From NCBI GenBank assembly GCA_023406225.1, contig JAEXWS010000179.1, forward strand, positions 1 to 23,189: DNA of 23,189 bases. Reading direction: 5' to 3'. Positions 14,795 to 22,820 of the stretch are shown in pieces (positions within the stretch are counted from its first letter, which is position 1; every line of letters begins with the position of its first letter). A program made the position numbers and the translations under genes. The notes under the pieces were generated by a model. The model was not told the origin of the DNA. It did no database searches and saw only the letters and a list, made by a program, of their open reading frames with translations. The stretch comes from Bacillota bacterium (lineage in GTDB: Bacteria; Bacillota; Clostridia; Oscillospirales; Oscillospiraceae).

Positions 14795-15333
14795 GCTCCC
14801 CGCACCTCCAGGCTTTTCAGCGCCACGCCCAGCAGGGCGGACCCCAGCACGAACCACACCGGGGAGACGTCCAGAAACACGCTCCCCGCCAGCACCAGCA
14901 GAAAGACCGCCGCCGTGCGCTTATCCACCACGGACTTTTTCAAAAGCCGCAGCACGGCGTTCAGGATGAGGACGCACACGCACACCTGAATGCCCGCGAA
15001 GGCGTTTTTCACCCACGCCAGATGGGAGAAATTGGTGATGAGTCCCGCCAGGATGGAGATGATGACCACCGAGGGGAACACCACGCCCAGCGTGGCCAGG
15101 ACGCCGCCGGCCACGCCCTTGACCTTCTGGCCGATGAAGGTGGCCGTGTTCACGGCGATGATGCCGGGGGTGCACTGGCCGATGGCGTAGTAATCCACCA
15201 GCTCCTCTTCCGTGGCCCAGTGTTTCGTGTTCACCACCTCCCGCTGGAGGATGGGCAGCATCGCAACGCCCCCGCCGAAGGTCATGACCCCCATCTTTGC
15301 GAAGGTCCAAAACAAATCCCAAAGCTCTTTCAA
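14791..15333 (-). CDS. Chromate transporter family protein, short form (first of pair)
   Basis: A 180-aa membrane protein, the partner of the next gene. The signature FGGGVAMLPIL is near residues 19-29 and GQCTPGIIAVNTATFIGQ follows. The start codon appears to be TTG at 15333: AGGAG lies about 10 nt upstream, while the nearby ATG (15340) is in another frame. It begins 15 nt after the birA stop. Low translation from TTG could set the ratio of the two halves, though this is only a suggestion. Confidence 0.86.
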   Translation of the reverse strand: MKELWDLFWTFAKMGVMTFGGGVAMLPILQREVVNTKHWATEEELVDYYAIGQCTPGIIAVNTATFIGQKVKGVAGGVLATLGVVFPSVVIISILAGLITNFSHLAWVKNAFAGIQVCVCVLILNAVLRLLKKSVVDKRTAAVFLLVLAGSVFLDVSPVWFVLGSALLGVALKSLEVRGA

Positions 15334-15348
15334 ACCGCATCGACTCCT

Positions 15349-16353
15349 TTACTCCGCGTATCCGTACAGGCCCCGGACGGAGACCTCGCCGGAGCGGACG
15401 GTCCTTACCCCACCGTCCGCTCCCCGCACCACCAGGCCAAAGGCCTCGTCGATATCCAGCGCCTCCGCCGTCTCCCGGCCGCCGCCGGGAGAGAGGAGCT
15501 GCACCGTCTTTCCCAGGTTCACACAGTCCCGGCGGTAGGCCGCCAGATACGCCGCCGTCTCCCCCGCCGCCAGCGCGGCGTACAGCCGGTCCAGCTCTTC
15601 GATGAGCGCGGCGGCCAGCACCGGGCGGGACACGGGCCTCCCCAGCTCCTCCAGCAAGGAGGTGGCCGTGGGCCGCACCTCCGGGGAGAAATCCTCCGGC
15701 CGCTGGCGGACGTTCACGCCGACGCCCAGCACCAGGTACTGGAGCCGTCCGCTCTCCGCCTCCAGGGCCATTTCCGTCAAAATGCCGCAGAGCTTCCTGC
15801 CGTGCAGCACCGGGTCGTTGGGCCACTTGAGCTGGGGCCGCACGCCGCAGACCCGCTCCACCGCTTCGCACACCGCGACCCCCGCCAGGGCCGTCACCGG
15901 CAGCAGCCGCTCCGGCGGCAGGGCGGGGCGCAGCAGGGCGGTGAGATAGATGCCCCGGCCCCTGGGGGACTGGAAGGAGCGGTCCATCCGGCCCCGGCCC
16001 GCCGTCTGGCTGTCCGCCGTCACCACCGTCCCGTCGGCTCCGCCGGAAAGGGCGAGCTGCTTGGCGCGGGTGTTGGTGGAGTCCAGCTCGTCGAAGCAGC
16101 ACAGCGTCCGCCCCACCACCGCCGTCTCCCCCAGGGCGGCCCGAATCTCCGGCTCCGTCATGGCGTCCGGCGCGGCGGCCAGGCAGTAGCCCAGGCCCGT
16201 GCGGGCGTCGATGGTATAGCCCTCCTTCCGCAGGGCGTCCACCGCCTTCCACACGGCGGTCCGGCTCAAGCCCAGCTCCCGGCTCAGCTCCTCGCCGGAG
16301 AGATATTCCCCATTCCGGGCCCGCAGCAGGGCCAGGACCGTCTGTCGGCTCAT
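15349..16353 (-). CDS. birA: Bifunctional biotin-protein ligase / biotin repressor
   Basis: A 334-aa protein. The N-terminal winged helix (about 5-60) reads GEELSRELGLSRTAVWKAV. The ligase domain has DSTNTRAK near 91, the adenylate-binding GRGRMDR (119-125), GRGIYLT and KWPND (176-180) followed by KLCGILTE. A C-terminal SH3-like domain follows (about 285-334). It activates biotin with ATP and attaches it to biotin carboxyl carrier protein. The DNA-binding domain implies it can also repress biotin genes, although none are in this window. ATG at 16353 with GGGGAGG upstream. First gene of a four-gene operon with the chromate transporters and the deacylase. Confidence 0.93.
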   Translation of the reverse strand: MSRQTVLALLRARNGEYLSGEELSRELGLSRTAVWKAVDALRKEGYTIDARTGLGYCLAAAPDAMTEPEIRAALGETAVVGRTLCCFDELDSTNTRAKQLALSGGADGTVVTADSQTAGRGRMDRSFQSPRGRGIYLTALLRPALPPERLLPVTALAGVAVCEAVERVCGVRPQLKWPNDPVLHGRKLCGILTEMALEAESGRLQYLVLGVGVNVRQRPEDFSPEVRPTATSLLEELGRPVSRPVLAAALIEELDRLYAALAAGETAAYLAAYRRDCVNLGKTVQLLSPGGGRETAEALDIDEAFGLVVRGADGGVRTVRSGEVSVRGLYGYAE

Positions 16354-16385
16354 GGCGCGCCTCCCCTTCCAAAATTGCTCAGTCG

Positions 16386-16414
16386 AGTTTACCACGTTTT
16401 CCCGTCCTTGTAAA
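16386..16414 (-). promoter_or_regulatory. Promoter of the birA operon
   Basis: TTTACA (16409-16414) and TAAACT (16386-16391) on the minus strand, 17-bp spacer, about 35 nt before the start codon. The -35 region contains a single TTGTAAACC half-site like that of BirA operators, but I see no second half at the usual distance. Confidence 0.65.
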
Positions 16415-16446
16415 CCGCCCAGGCGGCTTTCTTCACAGCCGCAAAA

Positions 16447-16478
16447 CGGCCCCGGAGGCCGGTTGGCTTCCGGGGCCG
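16447..16478 (-). terminator. Terminator of the sortase gene
   Basis: A 14-bp stem (16447-16460 with 16465-16478) with a single G-T pair, followed by four Ts on the minus strand, just after the sortase stop. Confidence 0.75.
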
Positions 16479-16484
16479 CGGGCG

Positions 16485-17519
16485 TCAGGCGGGCGGCGGG
16501 GTCTCCGGCGCGTCCGGGGAGGGCTCCCCGGCCCCGTCCGCTTCCGTCCCGGGCAGGGCCTCTTCCCCGCCGTCTCCGGGCAGGTCCTCCGTCCCTGCCT
16601 CCTCCGGCGAAACGGCAACTTCTTCTGGGACGGCGGGCTCCTCCGGCGAAACGGCGGCTTCTTCCGAAACGGCGGCTTCTTCCGGGACGGCGTCGGACGC
16701 CGCCACGCCCCTCAGCACCGCCTGGACCACCCAGCGGGTGGCGTGGCCCCTGCCGGTGCAGGTGGAGAGGGTCAGCACCCGGTCGTTCACCGTGGGCACG
16801 ACGCCGGTGGAGATCACGGACCGGCCCATGCAGGCGTCCAGAAAGGCCTGCTTCGACGCGTCCCCGGAAAAGCCGATCTGATAGGTGTCTTCGTCGGTGG
16901 CGGCCTCGTAGGCGGCGAAGATCTCATACTTGTGGCTGCCGCTGTCGTCGGTGATGTAGACGCAGGGGTGGGCGGCCCAGTAGCTCTGGCTCTTGTAGTT
17001 TTTCAGCGAGGCGAACATGGAGCCGTTGTTCATCCGGTGGCCGTACACCACCGTATTGAAATCGCTCAGGTCCGGACTGCTCAGATACTCCAGGAAGATG
17101 GCGCCCACGGCGCTGGTCCACTTCTTCCAGGTGTGCGTCAGGTAATACTGGTTGTCCGTCCCCTGGACCAGCGGATAGGACACCGCCGTTCCCGGGATCA
17201 AGATCCAGCCCAGCACGTCGCCGTTCACCTCCCGCAGGGCGGTGAAGTCCATGTTGCGCAGCGCGTCGGCATAGGGGTCCACATAGACGGGCTTGGGCGG
17301 CGCGGCTTCTCCCTCCTCCGCCTCCGGAACGTCCGCCGGGGCCTCCGGCGCGGGCGCGGGCAGCGCGGAAAGGTCCGGAAGCTCCGCCAGGGTCTCCGCC
17401 TCGGCGTAGCTCGCCTCCGCCTCTTTATAGTCGCGGTCCCGGTAGAGCAGCATGCCGATGCTGCCGGCAAACGCCAGCGCCAGCACGGCCGTCAGGACCA
17501 GCCGCAGTGTTCGCTTCAT
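16485..17519 (-). CDS. srtB: Class B sortase with a long acidic C-terminal tail
   Basis: A 344-aa membrane-anchored cysteine transpeptidase that cleaves a sorting signal and links the protein to the cell wall. It has one N-terminal TM helix (about 7-26), an acidic Pro/Ala linker, and a catalytic domain at about 80-270 with His161 (VVYGHRMNNGSMF), Cys254 (LSTCTG) and Arg262 (ATRWVV). The class B pattern of an N-terminal helical part and the YGHR/LSTC motifs fits. Unusually, about 73 residues rich in Glu, Pro and Ala follow the catalytic domain. The ATG at 17519 is preferred over 17543, because the -10 lies only 12 bases before the latter. It is placed right after the giant wall protein gene, its probable substrate, but has its own promoter. 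Confidence 0.92.
   Translation of the reverse strand: MKRTLRLVLTAVLALAFAGSIGMLLYRDRDYKEAEASYAEAETLAELPDLSALPAPAPEAPADVPEAEEGEAAPPKPVYVDPYADALRNMDFTALREVNGDVLGWILIPGTAVSYPLVQGTDNQYYLTHTWKKWTSAVGAIFLEYLSSPDLSDFNTVVYGHRMNNGSMFASLKNYKSQSYWAAHPCVYITDDSGSHKYEIFAAYEAATDEDTYQIGFSGDASKQAFLDACMGRSVISTGVVPTVNDRVLTLSTCTGRGHATRWVVQAVLRGVAASDAVPEEAAVSEEAAVSPEEPAVPEEVAVSPEEAGTEDLPGDGGEEALPGTEADGAGEPSPDAPETPPPA
16647..16682. repeat. Tandem 18-bp repeat in the sortase tail
   Basis: Two perfect copies of an 18-bp unit (16647-16664, 16665-16682), with decayed copies on both sides (about 16600-16697). They encode the EEAAVS-type repeats of the C-terminal tail. The period is in frame, so the tail length can vary by slippage without a frameshift. 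Confidence 0.85.
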
Positions 17520-17555
17520 AGATGGTTCCCCCCTTCGGGTCATGGTATCGTCCTC

Positions 17556-17584
17556 ATTATATCCGCTTTCCCCGGCAGATACAA
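17556..17584 (-). promoter_or_regulatory. Promoter of the sortase gene
   Basis: TTGTAT (17579-17584) and consensus TATAAT (17556-17561) on the minus strand, 17-bp spacer. The -35 shares its first bases with the end of the preceding stem-loop. Confidence 0.75.
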
Positions 17585-17611
17585 GGCCCCGGGCATTTGC
17601 CCGGGGCCTTG
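17582..17611 (-). terminator. Stem-loop between the giant wall protein gene and sortase
   Basis: A perfect 13-bp GC-rich stem (17582-17594 with 17599-17611) with a four-base loop, 36 bp after the giant gene's stop. The T tract is poor (the bases after the stem read TAT), so termination may be partial and let some transcripts continue into the sortase gene. Confidence 0.55.
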
Positions 17612-17646
17612 CTGGGTCTATGGTGCCTATGGGTCTTTTGCGCGCC

Positions 17647-20600
17647 TTACTGGGCGTTCTCGTCCTTCCGCTTTCTGCCCGCCAGCGCCAGCCACACCAG
17701 GCCCAGTCCGGAAACGGCCGCCGCCATGGCCCAGGCGATCAGATTGTCGCCGGTCTTGGCAGGCTCTGCCGCCAGGGGCACTTCCTCATCGGGAAGGTCC
17801 GTGGTGGGCACCGCCTCGTCGGGGAGGTCCGTGGGAAGCTCGGTGGTGGGCGTCTGCTCGTCGGGGATGACGATCACGGGATCGTCATCGTCGTCATCGT
17901 CACGGTCCGGCCGGTCGGGGCGGTCCGGGCGCTCGGGCGTGCCGGGATCGGAGGAGACTGTGCGCTCGTAATAGATGTCGATGATGTTGTTTACCAGATT
18001 CCCATCCTCGTCATACTCCGCCTTGGCCAGACTGCCGATGGTGTAGTCCTCGGGCGTGCTGCTGCTGTAGGGATAGGTGCGGGTGGTGGAGCCGGTCGTG
18101 TACGTCTCCTGCAGCGTGGCCTTGAACAGGTTGCCGATATAGATGCCGGTGCCGTCAAAGTCCAGGCTGCCGTTCGTGTAGCTGGTGAAGCGCTCGGTGA
18201 CCAGACCCTCCTCGGTGACCTTATCCGTATAGGTGTCCCGCACGCTGTAATGGTGGTTCACCACAGCAGCGGTGGCCTCGCGGCTGTCATAGCTGCGGGA
18301 GTAATAGATCACAATGGCGTTCTCGCCGCTGGCGCTCAGTTTCATGCCGTACTCGCCCACCTTGCCGTTGCTGATGGACACGGAGTCGATCTGATAGAGG
18401 GGCTTGCCGTCCTGATCCTCCACGCAGTCGGGGTTGGCGGTGACGATCTGTCCGGCCTTGCCGCTGGTGCCGGGCTTGGTCTGCCAGACTTCCTTTTCCA
18501 CTTCCAGGTCGGGATCATCCCAATCCTGGCCGCGGTAGACGTGCAGGATGCTGTAAGTCACGCTGACGCTGTTATCCTTCACATAGTAGAAGTCCACGGT
18601 CACGTCGCCGCTCATCTGGTCCACGCGGTAGGTGGTGGCGGTGTTTTTCTCCTCGCCGCCGTCGACGGTGTAATGCTGGAAATCAAAACTGCCGTTCTTG
18701 GTATCCGCGCCGGTCGCAAAGGTCTCGCCCAGGTACTTCTCGCCCGTTGTCGTTTCCACGGGCAGGTCGCGGGAATCGCCGTCCGCGTCGATGACGGTGT
18801 AATGGTGGTTCACCGTGTAGTTGACCTTGGTGGCGATGGGCGTATGACTGCTGTACACGAAGTTGAACACGTTCTCCGCGGCATCGGCGCTCAGGAAATG
18901 CACCAGACCGGGATTCTGGACGGTTTCGGGATACAGATCGCTCTTGCCTTCGGTCCCCAAGGTGATCTTCATGCCCGCGTAGTTCTCGCCGGTCGCCTGT
19001 GCGGTCAAGGTGTTGTAATCGACCGTGGGTTCCTCATAATAACCGGCCACATAGTTGCCGTCCTTGTCCTGCTGGACCGTCATGGCATAGGCATTGTAGG
19101 TGTAGTTCGCCTCGAAGGCCACCATATCGCCGCGGCGGTCCTCGTCCCGCTCGTAATGCACCAGGATGGCGGGGTTGTTCTTTTGGACGGTGATAGTCAG
19201 AGAGGCTGCGTCCGTCGTCAGGTCATATTCATGGCCCTCGTAGACTTCCACGGGCTCCACGGTGTAGGACTCGCCCACGGTCTGGTCCCGATCGGTCGTC
19301 TCGTCGCCGTACTTCGTCTCGTCCCAGGTGGCCTCCACGCCGTCCTTCACGCCGGTAACGTGGGTGGTGTAGATGTGCTGGTAGGTCACATCCGCCTTGG
19401 CGGTATCATCCACGGAGCCGCCGTCCTTCACGTAGTAAAGGTCGATCTCGTTGGAAGTCTCCAGATGCTCGATGGTCCGGTCGTCGCTTTCCGGATACTC
19501 CCGGTCCGCGTCGTACTGGTAGTCGCCCTTTGCCTGGAGCGGAGCGGTGAAGGACTGGCCCACATACAGCGCCGCGCCGTCTTCGGGATAATTGCTGACG
19601 GTTTTCTCGTCCTCGGTAAACACGTTCCTGGGTTTCGTGCCCACGGCCACTTCGACTATCTCGGTTTCGCCGGTGGGATTGCCTTCCTCATCCAGGACGG
19701 GCACTTCCTGCTTCTCATAAACCGTCTCGGTGACTACGGTCACGGTGCCGTAGATGTGGTTCACGGTCACAGTGGCGTTCTCGGTGGGCGCGGAGGTGTA
19801 GGTGTAAACCAGGGTGATCTCGTTGAAACCCTCGTTCAGGCTCTGCGCCAATCGGGCGGCGTTGCCGGAGTCGGCGGTATAGGTATAATCATTTTCGCCG
19901 TCGTTGGTATCCTGCTCAAAATAGGCGCTGTACAGGTCGCCCGCATGGGCGGGGAGAGGCGTGGCGTTCTGATTCTTATAGATGGTTCCGGTCTGATGGT
20001 CCAAAGAGCCGTCCGCGTTAACGGTGGTCACATCGTAGTTGTACTGATAAATCACGTTCACCGTCGCCTCAGCAGGCTCATTGGAGGCGGGCTTGGTGAA
20101 ATCCAGGGACATGGTGTTTTCACCGGGCTTCAGGATCATGGTCGCAATGTGTTTCTCCAGGTCCTCCACGACCGTACTGCTGTTGGAGCCCGTCACACTG
20201 TCTTCCACATAGGAATAGTCGCTGTAACTCACGCCCTGCTTCTCATAGGGGGTCAACTCGGTGGAGAACTGTGAGGGGGCTTTCAGGTCGTCGAACTGGC
20301 CCACCACCACGTCGGTCGTCGTCCCGTCCACTTCCTCATACTTGCCCAGACTGCTGTTGAATTCCCAGGTCTTGGGCGTATAGTGGTGGGTCACGGTCAC
20401 GCTGGCCGGCTCACGGTAATCCTCCGTATGGGTGTAATAGACCCGGACAAGGTTCTGGTTTACATCCTCGCTCAGGTTGGAGAGGATGTAGCCGTCGCCC
20501 ACGGGGCTCATCTTGTTGATGGTTTCGCTGCCGTCGGGGTTTTTGCGGACCCGCTCCACTTTGTCCACAGTCTGATAAAGAACGCCGCCCGCCTGCTGAT

Positions 20601-22716
20601 ACAGGGAAATGGGATAGCTGTCCTCCAGGGCGGAAACCGCAGAGATGACCTGGTCGCCCCGCTTATATTCGCTGGTAGTGGTCTCTCCGTCAGCATCGGT
20701 AATGATGTCGCGGTAGTAATGCTCCACGGTCACATCCGTCATGACCGGGTCGTAGCAAAGCCTGATGACGTTCTCCGCCGCCGTATCGGTGATTTGAACG
20801 GAGGTGTTGGACGCATACTGGTTAAAGGTGTACTTGTCGTACTTCGTCAAGTAATCTGTGACTACTGCAAGCCCGTTCACCGTGGTATGCAGCTTCGCCG
20901 TACCAGAGATGCTCCCACTCTGCTTGATATACTCGTTGGATTCCGGGTCCTTATCCTTCTTGTAGAACTCGATGGTATAATCGTAGCTGGGAATGGTGCC
21001 CTTCACGGTGGGGACGTTGAAGTAGGCATTGTCCAGTGTCGGGTTCGTGTTCAATGTCCCGTCCGGGTTCAGGGCGTTCTTCGTATAAACCAGCTTGGTC
21101 TGGCCGTTGGTGGGATGGAACACCGGCTCCTCGTGGGTCTCTTCGCTTCCTTCGGGAGTCACGATCTTCGTCTCCTGGAAGCCCACCGCGGAGGTGTCCA
21201 GCTTCACGCTGTAGGTCAGGGTGTAGGTATAGGTCGTTTTTTCCTCACTGACCTTATTCGGAACGGCCTCCTCGTCCCACAGGCTCCAGTTGAATCCGGT
21301 GGGATTGCCGTCGCTGTCCCGGGTGATGGTGATGTTTTTGTTGCTCTTCGCCAGCCCCTCCGCGTCCTTGAAGGAGATATACTCTCCCAGGGGGTCCTCG
21401 ACCAGCCATGCCTGCATCAGCTTCTTGATGGTCTGGCTGATCTCATCAAAGCTGATGCCGATGCTTTCGCCGTTGGCGGCGTTCTTGTAGCAGCCCTGGC
21501 TGGCGATGCTCTCCAGCCATGTGCCTACCGTGACCTTGTCGGAATACAGGGTGCCGCCAGTCGGGCAGACACGGAAGTACTCGCCGTCATACGTTCTATC
21601 CGTCTGACCGGGGCAATACTTATTCCCCTCATACTGGGTTTTCTTCCCAGAACAATAATACTTGTAGCCAAACGCGGCGCTCACACGAGTATGCGCGTCC
21701 TTAGGCTGCTTGCAGTTTTTGCAAAGCTCCGTGTGGGCGCTCTCCGCCTGCATGCAGTTCTCGCAGAGCGTAACCCAAGCATGGTTGCTTTTTCTCTGGC
21801 CGCAGTTCACACAGCTATCCGCCTCATAGCACTCCAAACCCGCGGCAGCAAACGCCAGGGTGTACAGAGTGACCGTGCGGCCGTTCTTCAGCGAACTTGC
21901 AGTCGCCGCCGCCTTCTCAGCCGACTCCTTCGGCGTGTCATACCAATCATTCATATTTCCGCCGACAAAGTCGGCAGTCCCGTTGCCGCTCTTATACGTG
22001 TTCGGCTGTCCGTCGGTCAGCAGAATGACAAACCGGCTGGCGATATCTTTAACAGCGTTCTGTCCATACAGGTTGTTCGCCAACTGCAAAGCCGCGTCCG
22101 GGTTCGTCCAGCCGTCAAGGGTGATATTACCGATGGCGGTTTTCAGGGCGTTCCGGTTTGTCAGGCCGTTGTCCTTGTCGTTCGCGTCGGTCCAGCCGAT
22201 CTGTGTCACGGCGTTGCCGTTGTAAGCGCCCACGGCGATCATCCGCTTGCCGCCGTTTTCATCAATGCCGAAGCTGTCGACAAAGTTCTTTGCGGCGTCC
22301 TTCGCCAATGTGATCCGCTTCTTTGCAGAATCACTGGTTGTGTGACCATCCACATCCCATGCCATGCTGGTGGATGCGTCGATCAGCAGGACCACCGCCG
22401 CGTCCTGGGAGAGGGGGATCTTCTCCAGGTTTTCCGTGGTGGTGACCAGCAGCTTGATTTTGAACTCATCCGTGTCCGTCTGCTCGATGGTCTTGGACAT
22501 GACGAGGTCGCCGTCCTCCAGGGTCTTGACGGATTCATCCTCTGTCAGATCCTTGCCCGTGGGATTCCCTTCGTCGTTGTACTCCTGATACGGGCCCACC
22601 TGGTCATCGACCGCGAATGCCGTGATCTGCACCAGGCTGATGCACATCACCAGCGCCAGAAACAGGGACAATCCCCGCTTCCCCCGCGCTTTCCATTTCG
22701 TGCTAATTGCCATCAT
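17647..22716 (-). CDS. Giant sortase-anchored surface protein: vWA domain plus MucBP-like repeats
   Basis: 1,689 aa. It has a signal peptide (about 14-36, cleavage near AFA). The vWA domain (about 100-440) carries a full MIDAS: Asp113-Ser115-Ser117, Thr204 and Asp235. A Cys/His-rich insert (about 296-409) sits inside the vWA domain before its last helix. Beta-rich domains follow, then about ten MucBP-like repeats (about 575-1585) marked by VNHHY/VTHHY at the start and IDIYYER/VDFYYVK at the end of units. An Arg/Pro and Asp-rich linker, LPDE repeats, the sorting signal PAKTGD (about 1652), a TM helix and a basic tail complete it. Likely a long adhesin or pilus-tip-like protein displayed by the adjacent class B sortase. 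Start ATG at 22716 or 22713, with AGGAGG upstream. Its leader carries a c-di-GMP-I riboswitch-like element. The receptor bound is unknown. Confidence 0.9.
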   Translation of the reverse strand: MMAISTKWKARGKRGLSLFLALVMCISLVQITAFAVDDQVGPYQEYNDEGNPTGKDLTEDESVKTLEDGDLVMSKTIEQTDTDEFKIKLLVTTTENLEKIPLSQDAAVVLLIDASTSMAWDVDGHTTSDSAKKRITLAKDAAKNFVDSFGIDENGGKRMIAVGAYNGNAVTQIGWTDANDKDNGLTNRNALKTAIGNITLDGWTNPDAALQLANNLYGQNAVKDIASRFVILLTDGQPNTYKSGNGTADFVGGNMNDWYDTPKESAEKAAATASSLKNGRTVTLYTLAFAAAGLECYEADSCVNCGQRKSNHAWVTLCENCMQAESAHTELCKNCKQPKDAHTRVSAAFGYKYYCSGKKTQYEGNKYCPGQTDRTYDGEYFRVCPTGGTLYSDKVTVGTWLESIASQGCYKNAANGESIGISFDEISQTIKKLMQAWLVEDPLGEYISFKDAEGLAKSNKNITITRDSDGNPTGFNWSLWDEEAVPNKVSEEKTTYTYTLTYSVKLDTSAVGFQETKIVTPEGSEETHEEPVFHPTNGQTKLVYTKNALNPDGTLNTNPTLDNAYFNVPTVKGTIPSYDYTIEFYKKDKDPESNEYIKQSGSISGTAKLHTTVNGLAVVTDYLTKYDKYTFNQYASNTSVQITDTAAENVIRLCYDPVMTDVTVEHYYRDIITDADGETTTSEYKRGDQVISAVSALEDSYPISLYQQAGGVLYQTVDKVERVRKNPDGSETINKMSPVGDGYILSNLSEDVNQNLVRVYYTHTEDYREPASVTVTHHYTPKTWEFNSSLGKYEEVDGTTTDVVVGQFDDLKAPSQFSTELTPYEKQGVSYSDYSYVEDSVTGSNSSTVVEDLEKHIATMILKPGENTMSLDFTKPASNEPAEATVNVIYQYNYDVTTVNADGSLDHQTGTIYKNQNATPLPAHAGDLYSAYFEQDTNDGENDYTYTADSGNAARLAQSLNEGFNEITLVYTYTSAPTENATVTVNHIYGTVTVVTETVYEKQEVPVLDEEGNPTGETEIVEVAVGTKPRNVFTEDEKTVSNYPEDGAALYVGQSFTAPLQAKGDYQYDADREYPESDDRTIEHLETSNEIDLYYVKDGGSVDDTAKADVTYQHIYTTHVTGVKDGVEATWDETKYGDETTDRDQTVGESYTVEPVEVYEGHEYDLTTDAASLTITVQKNNPAILVHYERDEDRRGDMVAFEANYTYNAYAMTVQQDKDGNYVAGYYEEPTVDYNTLTAQATGENYAGMKITLGTEGKSDLYPETVQNPGLVHFLSADAAENVFNFVYSSHTPIATKVNYTVNHHYTVIDADGDSRDLPVETTTGEKYLGETFATGADTKNGSFDFQHYTVDGGEEKNTATTYRVDQMSGDVTVDFYYVKDNSVSVTYSILHVYRGQDWDDPDLEVEKEVWQTKPGTSGKAGQIVTANPDCVEDQDGKPLYQIDSVSISNGKVGEYGMKLSASGENAIVIYYSRSYDSREATAAVVNHHYSVRDTYTDKVTEEGLVTERFTSYTNGSLDFDGTGIYIGNLFKATLQETYTTGSTTRTYPYSSSTPEDYTIGSLAKAEYDEDGNLVNNIIDIYYERTVSSDPGTPERPDRPDRPDRDDDDDDDPVIVIPDEQTPTTELPTDLPDEAVPTTDLPDEEVPLAAEPAKTGDNLIAWAMAAAVSGLGLVWLALAGRKRKDENAQ
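17960..20995 (-). repeat. About ten MucBP-like protein repeats in the giant surface protein
   Basis: Divergent units of roughly 85-125 residues, each opening with a strand like VTVTHHY, VTVNHIY, YTVNHHY or AVVNHHY and closing with LVYTY, IDLYYVK, VDFYYVK, IVIYYSR or IDIYYER. The DNA is not tandemly identical, so these are old duplications, kept as extended beta-rich stalk modules. The unit count is by eye and may be off by one. Confidence 0.75.
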
Positions 22717-22776
22717 TTCGTTCTCCTCCTAAAAATGAAGATTGAAACGTTTGGCGGCCGGGCCGGCTTGACGTCG

Positions 22777-22819
22777 CCGCAGGGTCCGCCGCGCTCTGTT
22801 TTCACCCTGCGGTGAAAAC
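22777..22819 (-). promoter_or_regulatory. Putative riboswitch expression platform: two mutually exclusive hairpins
   Basis: On the minus strand, hairpin A pairs GTTTTCACC (22819-22811) with GGTGAAAAC (22806-22798), 9 bp, loop GCAG. Hairpin B pairs CCGCAGGGT (22812-22804) with ACCCTGCGG (22785-22777), 9 bp, 18-nt loop. They share bases and cannot form together. The 5' arm of A also overlaps bases that could close the aptamer's P1 helix. No long T run follows, so the switch may act on RNA structure near the ribosome site or with Rho rather than as a simple terminator. Confidence 0.6.
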
Positions 22820-22820
22820 T

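Noticed and set aside
16408..16416. TTGTAAACC, a perfect BirA half-site by the birA promoter
   Set aside because: The second half-site is missing at the normal 14-16 bp distance, so I do not call a full operator; it also simply overlaps the -35.
16600..16697. Short direct repeats considered as a CRISPR-like array
   Set aside because: Units are contiguous, without spacers, in frame and inside the sortase gene.
22769..22774. TTGACG on the plus strand as a rightward promoter
   Set aside because: There is no matching -10 at a suitable distance and no rightward gene follows; it lies within the leftward gene's leader.
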